Assembly (NCBI GenBank): GCA_019739215.1
Contig: JAHHDR010000022.1
Location: 1 to 64,000, forward strand
Source of the DNA: Rhizobium sp.
Lineage (GTDB): Bacteria; Pseudomonadota; Alphaproteobacteria; Rhizobiales; Rhizobiaceae
Length of the DNA stretch: 64,000 nucleotides
Reading direction: 5' to 3'
The position numbers and the translations under genes are program-made. The notes beneath the pieces are model-generated. The model had not been told where the DNA came from and made no database searches. It saw only the letters and a program-made list of their open reading frames with translations. Of this stretch, positions 58,074-64,000 are shown piece after piece (the stretch's first letter is position 1; each line of letters opens with the position of its first letter).

Positions 58074-59945
58074 TCAGGTTGGTCGCTTCAGCCTGCGATG
58101 GATCGTCGAGCGGTTGACGCCGAGTTTGCGGGCGAGCGCGGAAATGTTGTTGCCGCAGGCATCGAGCGCGCTTCTCAGCGCGTCGGCATCTTCGGATGCG
58201 GCTGCCGCGGTGGCTGGCAACAGATGTTCGGGCAGGCTGTCGATACCGATGATGCCGTTCTCCGAGAGTGCGGCGGCGACGCGGATCGCGTTGGCGAGTT
58301 CGCGCAGGTTGCCGGGCCAGCCATGCGCCAGCAGGGCTTCGCGCGCCGGCCGGTCGATTCGGTAGCTCTCGCCATTCTCCATGCCGACGCGGCGCAGCAT
58401 CTGGTCGATGAGCCAGAGCCGGTCGTGGCGGTCGCGGAGCGATGGAAGGGTAAGCACCGCGGCATTGAGCCGGTAGAGCAGGTCCTGACGGAACTTGCCC
58501 TCCTGCACCAGTTCGGCGAGATCGCGATGCGAGGCGGAGACGACGCGCAGACGCACCGTGCGGGCCTTGAGCGCGCCGACGGGTTGGACTTCGTTCTCGG
58601 ACAGCACCCTGAGCAGCCGGCTCTGGAGCGCGAGCGGCATGTCGCCGATCTCGTCGAGGAACAGCGTTCCGCCATTGGCTTCCTCGATCAGGCCGCGCTT
58701 GCCCTTCTGGTTGGCGCCGGTAAAGGCGCCGGGTGTGTAGCCGAACAGTTCGGATTCGATGAGATGTTCGGGAATCGCGGCGCAGTTGACGGCGATGAAA
58801 TTGCCGGTCGCGCCGCAGCTCGCATGGATCGCGCGCGCCAGATATTCCTTGCCGCTGCCGGTCTCGCCCTGGATCAGGATCGGAATATCGCGCCTGGCGA
58901 GCTTGGCCGCCCGAGCCTGCAGCCTTTCCATCGCGGGGTCGCCGGCGCTGAGATCCTGCAGCGCGCGCGGCAGCCGCGGCAGCACATCGCTGGTGTTGCG
59001 GATGTTGACCGCCGGCGCGATGGCGCTTGCAAACAGCGCGAGCCCGTTCTTCGCCCGCAGCAGCCGCTCGCCGTTCGGCCGGCCGCGCATGAAGCGCGGC
59101 AGGTCGTCAACGTCGATGTCGAAGAATTGCGAGATCGGCTGGCCGAGCAGGGTGCGGGTGGCGATGCCACGCAAGTTCATCGCGCGCGTCAGGGCCCCGA
59201 AGCCGCCATGGGTCATGCCGATGATCCGTCCGCTGCCGTCGAGCGCGATCGCCGCATCCGGATCGACGTCGAGAAACTCCGGCGAGCGGGCCAGGCGCAG
59301 CACCCAGTCGTTTCGAGTGCGCGTCATCAGGTTGGCGAGCTCGATCCTGCGCGCGGTGGCCGAAACGAGATGCAATGCCAGCTGCTGGCTGGCCTTTGCG
59401 GTGGGCGAGCGGAGCTGGGAAATATCCAGCACGGCGGTCAGATCGCCCAATGTGTCGAAGACGGGCGCGGCGGTGCAGGTCAGCCCGATATGGCTGGTGT
59501 CGAAATGGTCGTCCTGATGGATGATGACGGGCTCGCCCGACACGATGCAGGCGCCGACGGCGCAGGTCCCCGCGCGGTTCTCCGACCATTCCGAGCCGAG
59601 ATAGAGCCCGGCCCGGCGCAACTGGTTGTCGAATGTCGGATCGCCCATGAAATCCACGGTCACGCCGCGGGCATCCGAGAGCAGAAGCACGTAGTTCTGC
59701 TCGGCGATCTGGTTGAACAGCGTTTCCACGCCCGAGCGGCCGATGCGGATCAGCTCCTCAGCCTGCTCGCGATGCTCGCGCAGCTTGGCGTCCGGCAGGA
59801 TATAGGCCTCCTGCGCCACTGTCGGATCGAGCCGATAATCGTTGAGACATCGGAGCCAGGACTGGATGACCGGCGCATCGCGACAACTCGCGTCGCCCTG
59901 GGCGACACGCTCGATCTCGCGGATATGTGAAAGCGTCGACACCAT
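58074..59945 (-). CDS. Sigma-54-dependent transcriptional activator, AcoR type
   Basis: 623 residues. N-terminal GAF-like sensor (about 65-230; AEQNYVLLLSDARGVTVDFMGD, GTCAVGACIVSGEPVIIHQDDHF), a second PAS-like segment (about 255-330), then AAA+ with Walker A GETGSGKE, the sigma-54-contacting loop GAFTGA and Walker B GGTLFLDEIGDM. The C terminus is a Fis-type helix-turn-helix (NNISALARKLGVNRSTIHRRLKR). It resembles activators of acetoin and monooxygenase operons. The next gene downstream has an RpoN promoter, so this is its likely controller. No phosphoacceptor domain, so direct effector sensing is expected. Confidence 0.92.
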   Translation of the reverse strand: MVSTLSHIREIERVAQGDASCRDAPVIQSWLRCLNDYRLDPTVAQEAYILPDAKLREHREQAEELIRIGRSGVETLFNQIAEQNYVLLLSDARGVTVDFMGDPTFDNQLRRAGLYLGSEWSENRAGTCAVGACIVSGEPVIIHQDDHFDTSHIGLTCTAAPVFDTLGDLTAVLDISQLRSPTAKASQQLALHLVSATARRIELANLMTRTRNDWVLRLARSPEFLDVDPDAAIALDGSGRIIGMTHGGFGALTRAMNLRGIATRTLLGQPISQFFDIDVDDLPRFMRGRPNGERLLRAKNGLALFASAIAPAVNIRNTSDVLPRLPRALQDLSAGDPAMERLQARAAKLARRDIPILIQGETGSGKEYLARAIHASCGATGNFIAVNCAAIPEHLIESELFGYTPGAFTGANQKGKRGLIEEANGGTLFLDEIGDMPLALQSRLLRVLSENEVQPVGALKARTVRLRVVSASHRDLAELVQEGKFRQDLLYRLNAAVLTLPSLRDRHDRLWLIDQMLRRVGMENGESYRIDRPAREALLAHGWPGNLRELANAIRVAAALSENGIIGIDSLPEHLLPATAAAASEDADALRSALDACGNNISALARKLGVNRSTIHRRLKRPT

Positions 59946-60573
59946 CGAGCGCTCCTCCCGCCGTGATGGTGGCACATTCGAGGCCCGGTCACAATCGCGC
60001 GGTTGATCGATTGGAGCCACTCAGTCGGGATCGCTTTGAACGCAGTCAACCCAGACACTCACGTTTGTGCTCCCCGGGGCACGACGACGACGCCTCGTTC
60101 GGCAAGCACCTGGAGCACGGTTGTTTCATAGGTCCTGGTTGCGTCGCGCAGCCAGGTTTCGAACTGCTTGCAGGCTGGTATGGGCAGGCGGCCCTGTGGT
60201 CTTTACAGTGCATATCGTTGCGCGCTGACAAGGCCGTATTCATAGGGAACGACGAGGTCGCCAGCGCGGATGGCGGGCATCGCCAGGGAGTTGTCGCCGA
60301 TTGTCAGTCCGCCACCCGACACGGCAACCGAGAGGCATAGCGTCGTCTCGTTGAAAGGTGACTGCGAGGGTGCGCGCCACTTGAGACGGCTTCGCCAAAC
60401 GCCAGATCGTTAGCTGTGCGGAAGCGACGTCGGCACGTGATGGGCGCTGGCTAGGCGGCGTCGCAGTTCTATCCCATCAAGGCGAATGCTTGGAAGGTCT
60501 GAGCGGGAAAGAACCTCGACCCGCGCTGTCTTAGCGGCTATGTAGGCTCGAATTGGGGAGTTCGGCGGGATAG
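59946..60573. other. 628-base region without a supported gene
   Basis: Between the sigma-54 activator start and the GntR gene. Two short open frames cross it on opposite strands, but neither has family-like composition or a ribosome site. It must hold the promoters of both flanking genes; otherwise it may be decayed coding sequence. Confidence 0.45.
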
Positions 60574-61284
60574 ATGGACCATCGTTCATACGGCACTAAG
60601 GGCTTGCATGCCGATATCCTGAACGAGCTCGGCAGGGCGATCGTCGCCAATATCTATCCCGAGGGCGAGGTTCTGCCCCGGGAAGTCGAGCTTCAGGAAA
60701 AATTCGACGCCAGCCGCCAGACGGTGCGCGAGGCAATCCGGGTGCTGACTGCCAAGGGCATGGTTTATGCGCGAAAGCGCGCCGGCACGTTCGTGACCAC
60801 CAAGGCGAACTGGAATTTTCTCGACCCCGACATCCTTGCCTGGCACGAGAAGGGCACGCTGCCTGCGAGCCTGTTGCGGGACATCGTGGAGATGCGGCGG
60901 CTGATCGAGCCATCGGCAGCACAATTCGCCGCCGAGCGGGGAGACGACAAGGAGATCGCTAGGATCGGTGCGGCGCTCGAACGAATGCACATCAATGTCG
61001 ACCAGAGCGACCACTTCTACGAGGCCGACATCGAATTCCACATGTCGATCTTCGAAGCGAGCGGCAACACGCTGATCGACCGCATGAGCACGATCCTGCG
61101 TCCGCTTCTCGAAGCCAGCTTCAGGATCCAGAGCAGCGCCAATGAGGAGCGCGGCCTGGATGACGGATACGATGTCCACCGCGCCGTATTCGATGCGATC
61201 GCGCGACGCGACGGCCCCAACGCCAAGCTGCGGATGGAACTGTTGCTCGACAGGGCGGTGACTGAAGTCTACGCCAAGCGCTGA
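60574..61284 (+). CDS. FadR-subfamily GntR transcriptional regulator
   Basis: 236 residues. An N-terminal winged helix (about 10-75; EGEVLPREVELQEKFDASRQTVREAIRVLTAKGMVYARKRAGTFV) is followed by an FCD effector domain (about 95-225) with the metal/ligand residues in FYEADIEFHMSIFEASGN and DDGYDVHRAVFDAIA. Probable repressor of the sugar importer that follows on the same strand; effector likely the sugar or its acid. Confidence 0.9.
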   Translation: MDHRSYGTKGLHADILNELGRAIVANIYPEGEVLPREVELQEKFDASRQTVREAIRVLTAKGMVYARKRAGTFVTTKANWNFLDPDILAWHEKGTLPASLLRDIVEMRRLIEPSAAQFAAERGDDKEIARIGAALERMHINVDQSDHFYEADIEFHMSIFEASGNTLIDRMSTILRPLLEASFRIQSSANEERGLDDGYDVHRAVFDAIARRDGPNAKLRMELLLDRAVTEVYAKR

Positions 61285-61377
61285 ACCAACCTTAACCTCC
61301 CGATTGCTCAAATCTGGCGCAAAATCGCCGGAACGATGGCCTGTTGCCGAAGTGGCCAAAAAAGCATCTTGCAAATT

Positions 61378-61388
61378 ATGTCGGACAT
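61378..61388. promoter_or_regulatory. Candidate GntR/FadR operator before the sugar ABC operon
   Basis: ATGTCGGACAT, a perfect odd palindrome with the GTC-N-GAC core typical of FadR-subfamily operators, between the regulator stop and the permease start. A further GTCCG at 61398-61402 may add a half-site. Confidence 0.6.
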
Positions 61389-61435
61389 ATTATTCTTGTC
61401 CGCAGAGGAGCCGCTGAGACGCGGGAGGAGGAAAG

Positions 61436-62419
61436 ATGGAGCAATCCACAGCTGGCCAGCCCGACAGGCTGACATCGCGCCTTGGCGCATTTGTCAGGGG
61501 TACCGGGGCGGTCTGGATCGCCGTCATTGCACTTTACCTTGTCTCGGCGATCATCTCGCCAGCCATGTTCCAGGTCTCGCATGTGCTCAACATGCTCCAG
61601 GTCGCGGCCTTTGTCGGCGTTATCGCCTGTGGCCAGACCATCGTGCTCCTGATCGGCGGCATCGACCTCTCGCAGGCCGGCACCGTGACGCTCATCAACA
61701 TCATCTCGACCTCGCTGATGATGGGCAGCAATGACAATATCGCGCCCGCGCTCGCCATCTGTGTACTGCTTGCGGTCGGCATCGGTCTTGCCAACGCGGT
61801 TCTCATCGTCTTCCTGCGCGTCACCCCGCTGATTGCGACGCTCAGCGCCAATTCCATCCTGTTCGGAGCGGCGCTGGTCTATACCGGCGGCGCGCCGCAT
61901 GGCTCGGCCGCGCCCGCCTTCAACTGGATCGGCCAGGGCAATGTGTTCGGCGTACCGGCCTCCACCCTGTTCTGGCTCGTCGTGGCGCTCGCGCTGACCT
62001 GGCTGACCAAGGCGACGGTCTATGGCCGCTGGTTGATGGCGACCGGCGCCAATCCGGTGGCGGCGCGATTGATGGGCGTGCCGGTCAAGGTCGTGCAAGC
62101 CTCCGCCTATGTCATGAGCGCGTTGATGGCGATGCTCGGTTCGCTGCTGCTGACAGCCTATGTCGGCACGCCGAGTCTGGGCATTGGCGATCAGTTCCTG
62201 TTCTCGGCGGTGGCCGCGGCCGTCGTCGGCGGGGTCGCGCTGACCGGCGGCATGGGCAGCATTCCCGCGGCGGTCGGCGGCGCGATTTTCATCACCGAGC
62301 TCGCAAGCTTCACCAACATGATCCGCATCAGCACCGGCACGCAGATGGTGCTGCAGGGTCTCATCATCGCCCTGAGCGTCCTGCTCTACCGGACGATCGC
62401 CCGTAAACGGCGCGCATAA
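61436..62419 (+). CDS. Sugar ABC transporter permease (RbsC-like)
   Basis: 327 residues, BPD_transp_2 family, eight to ten membrane helices from about residue 28. GQTIVLLIGGIDLSQAGTVTLINI is the RbsC-type motif, and NPVAARLMGVPVKVVQASAYVMSALMAMLGSLLL carries the ATPase-contact loop. GGAGGAGGAAAG precedes the ATG. First gene of the importer operon, ahead of the binding protein and ATPase genes, an order different from the classic rbsACB. Confidence 0.92.
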   Translation: MEQSTAGQPDRLTSRLGAFVRGTGAVWIAVIALYLVSAIISPAMFQVSHVLNMLQVAAFVGVIACGQTIVLLIGGIDLSQAGTVTLINIISTSLMMGSNDNIAPALAICVLLAVGIGLANAVLIVFLRVTPLIATLSANSILFGAALVYTGGAPHGSAAPAFNWIGQGNVFGVPASTLFWLVVALALTWLTKATVYGRWLMATGANPVAARLMGVPVKVVQASAYVMSALMAMLGSLLLTAYVGTPSLGIGDQFLFSAVAAAVVGGVALTGGMGSIPAAVGGAIFITELASFTNMIRISTGTQMVLQGLIIALSVLLYRTIARKRRA

Positions 62420-62440
62420 ATCTACCCAAGGGAGGAAAGC

Positions 62441-63532
62441 ATGAAGCATATCGATCTCAACGTCACGCGACGCAATCTGCTGAAATATGGCGCTGCCGGC
62501 ATCGGTCTTGCCGCCGGCTCCGGATGGCTGCCGGCCTTCGCCGACACGATCTCTGACGCGACCAAGACCTTTGACGGTCCCAGGATCTCGGGCAAGAAGA
62601 AGGACGGTCCCTATCGCATCGGCTTCGCCAACGGCTTTTCAGGCAACAGCTGGCGCGCCATGTGCATCCGTGCGCTGGAAATCGAGGCTGCCGCCCACAA
62701 GGATGTCGCCGAACTGCTCATCGTCGATGGCCAGAACGACATCACCAAGCAGGTCAACGACATCGAGTCGCTGATCAACCAGCAGGTCGATGCTATTCTC
62801 GTCATCGCCAATTCGGGCTCTGCCGTGGTCCCGGCGCTCAATTCGGCCCGTCAGGAAGGCATCCTCGTTGCACCGTTCAACCTGCCCATTGAGGGCGACG
62901 GTTACGACGTCTATGTCGGCACCAATCCGGCCTTCAAGGGCAAGTCCTCGGGCACATGGCTCAAGAACGCGCTTGGCGGCAAGGGCAAGATCGTGGCGCT
63001 CGGCGGCATCGCCGGCAATTCCTACACTGCTGCCGGATGGAAGGGCGCGCAGGAAGCGTTCGCCGGTTCGGAGATCGAGGTCCTGGCCTTCCGGGACACC
63101 GACTGGTCGGAAGACAAGGCGAAGGTCATCATGGCGGACCTGATCGCGGCGCATCCGGAGATCGACGGTATCTGGGCCGATGGCGGCCAGGTGACGTCGG
63201 GCGCCTCCGCAGCGCTTTCAGCCGCCGGCCGGCCGCTCGTCCCGGTCACCGGCGACGACTATAACGGCCTGCTGAAGATGTACGATGCCAAGAAGGCTTC
63301 GGAACCCAAGTTCGATATCGGACTGATTTCCGAGCCGACCTGGGAAGGCGTCGTCGCATTGCGCAACACGCTCGCACTCCTGCGCGGAGAGGAACTGCAG
63401 CGCGACCTCTACATCACGCCCAAGCTGATCACCAAGGACAACTACAAGGATTATATGCGCCCGGACCTGCCGGACCCGGTTTTCGTCGACACCAATCTTT
63501 CGACGGAAGAGCTGAAGAAGATCTTCAGCTGA
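62441..63532 (+). CDS. Sugar ABC transporter substrate-binding protein, Tat-exported
   Basis: 363 residues, periplasmic-binding-protein type 1 fold like RbsB. The N terminus carries a twin-arginine signal (TRRNLLKYGAAG, Arg10-Arg11) and a hydrophobic stretch to about residue 30, so it is exported folded. Ligand-fold segments: RIGFANGFSGNSWRAMCIRALEIEA, VDAILVIANSGSAVVPALNSAR, ALGGIAGNSYTAAGWKGAQEAF and DGIWADGGQVTSGASAAL. Substrate not identifiable. Confidence 0.92.
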   Translation: MKHIDLNVTRRNLLKYGAAGIGLAAGSGWLPAFADTISDATKTFDGPRISGKKKDGPYRIGFANGFSGNSWRAMCIRALEIEAAAHKDVAELLIVDGQNDITKQVNDIESLINQQVDAILVIANSGSAVVPALNSARQEGILVAPFNLPIEGDGYDVYVGTNPAFKGKSSGTWLKNALGGKGKIVALGGIAGNSYTAAGWKGAQEAFAGSEIEVLAFRDTDWSEDKAKVIMADLIAAHPEIDGIWADGGQVTSGASAALSAAGRPLVPVTGDDYNGLLKMYDAKKASEPKFDIGLISEPTWEGVVALRNTLALLRGEELQRDLYITPKLITKDNYKDYMRPDLPDPVFVDTNLSTEELKKIFS

Positions 63533-63553
63533 ACGGGACAGCAGGTGCGTGCA

Positions 63554-64000
63554 ATGACCATACCGCTCAAGGTGGACGGCATCGTGAAGAGCTTTCCGGG
63601 CGTCAAGGCGCTCAAGGGGGTTTCGCTGGAATGCCGGCCGGGAGAAATCCAGGCGCTTGTCGGCGAAAACGGCGCCGGCAAGTCCACCCTGATGCGCGTC
63701 CTGGCCGGTGCCTACCAGCCGGATTCCGGTTCGATCACGGTCGATGGCAAGCCTGTCACGCTTGCCGGCCCGCGCGATGCCGCCGATCGCGGCATCGCCA
63801 TGGTCTACCAGGACACGCGCCTCGTGCCCGATCTGGACACGCCGCAAAACATCTTCCTCGGGCGTGAGCCCGGGGGAGTGCTTCTCGATTATCGCAAGAT
63901 GCGGGCGGATGCTGCAACCCTGCTGGCGCGGCTCGGGGAGACGCTGGATCTGTCGGAGCGGGTCGGTGACAAGCCGTTGGCCGAGCGGCAGATCATCGAA
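63554..64000 (+). CDS. Sugar ABC transporter ATP-binding protein (RbsA-like), 3' end outside window
   Basis: 149 residues visible, starting MTIPLKVDGIVKSFPGVKALKGVSLE. Walker A GENGAGKST and the Q loop in MVYQDTRLVPDLDTPQNIFLGRE place it in the double-domain sugar ATPase family (normally about 500 residues). Truncated by the window end before the signature motif. An in-frame GTG lies nine bases upstream of the chosen ATG. Confidence 0.9.
   Translation, partial: MTIPLKVDGIVKSFPGVKALKGVSLECRPGEIQALVGENGAGKSTLMRVLAGAYQPDSGSITVDGKPVTLAGPRDAADRGIAMVYQDTRLVPDLDTPQNIFLGREPGGVLLDYRKMRADAATLLARLGETLDLSERVGDKPLAERQIIE

Noticed and set aside
59927..60340. 137-residue frame in the gap before the GntR gene
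   Set aside because: No ribosome site, shadow-like composition, begins inside the activator gene on the other strand.

Overview
The window comes from a GC-rich alphaproteobacterium, almost certainly a member of the Hyphomicrobiales (Rhizobiales). The markers are RcdA with CtrA boxes, the small DUF1192 and DUF1036 proteins, the yebC/ruvC/ruvA/ruvB/ybgC neighbourhood, the transketolase/gap/pgk cluster beside zapA and a DUF4164 protein, and an arginase/ornithine cyclodeaminase operon with an Lrp-type regulator. Genus cannot be fixed from the sequence alone.

The dominant structural fact is a giant inverted duplication. Bases 1-16006 are the reverse complement of 16021-32048, around a 14-base asymmetric loop (16007-16020). 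Every gene of the first arm recurs in the second in mirror image: ruvA, a VapBC-type module, ruvC, a luciferase-like monooxygenase, yebC, an MBL hydrolase, a YmdB-like phosphoesterase, 5-FCL, DUF1192, an MFS transporter, a MotA/MotB-like pair, a candidate sRNA, rcdA, rpmJ (type B), a TPR protein, an alpha/beta hydrolase, pyk, DUF1036 and a truncated N-formylglutamate amidohydrolase. The arms differ mainly by single-base indels, with a dense error patch at about 23.26-23.70 kb. I read the palindrome as a probable fold-back (snap-back or unsplit duplex-read) assembly artefact rather than a real duplication. The true locus would then be the second arm plus the unique region to its right. Several genes in both arms, and a few to the right, also carry homopolymer-type frameshifts, so the consensus is noisy.

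Unique region 32.05-44.4 kb: a second antitoxin/PIN-toxin module sits between ruvA and ruvB, so the ruvCAB cluster carries two toxin-antitoxin pairs. Then come ruvB, a membrane protein, ybgC, small secreted and membrane proteins, a probable 6S RNA, zapA, a DUF4164 protein, and the glycolytic/Calvin-type genes tkt, gap and pgk, with a K+/H+ antiporter between gap and pgk.

44.4-53.1 kb: an Lrp regulator divergent from arginase and ornithine cyclodeaminase (arginine to proline); an RND efflux pair; a Crp/Fnr-type regulator behind a perfect FNR box; and tRNA-Gly(CCC).

53.2-64 kb: an EAL-PAS-GGDEF signalling protein; a flavin monooxygenase with an N-terminal SnoaL-like domain behind a textbook sigma-54 promoter, downstream of an AcoR-type sigma-54 activator; and a FadR-type GntR regulator next to a ribose-type sugar ABC importer whose ATPase gene runs off the right end. 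I see no CRISPR array, insertion sequence or prophage.
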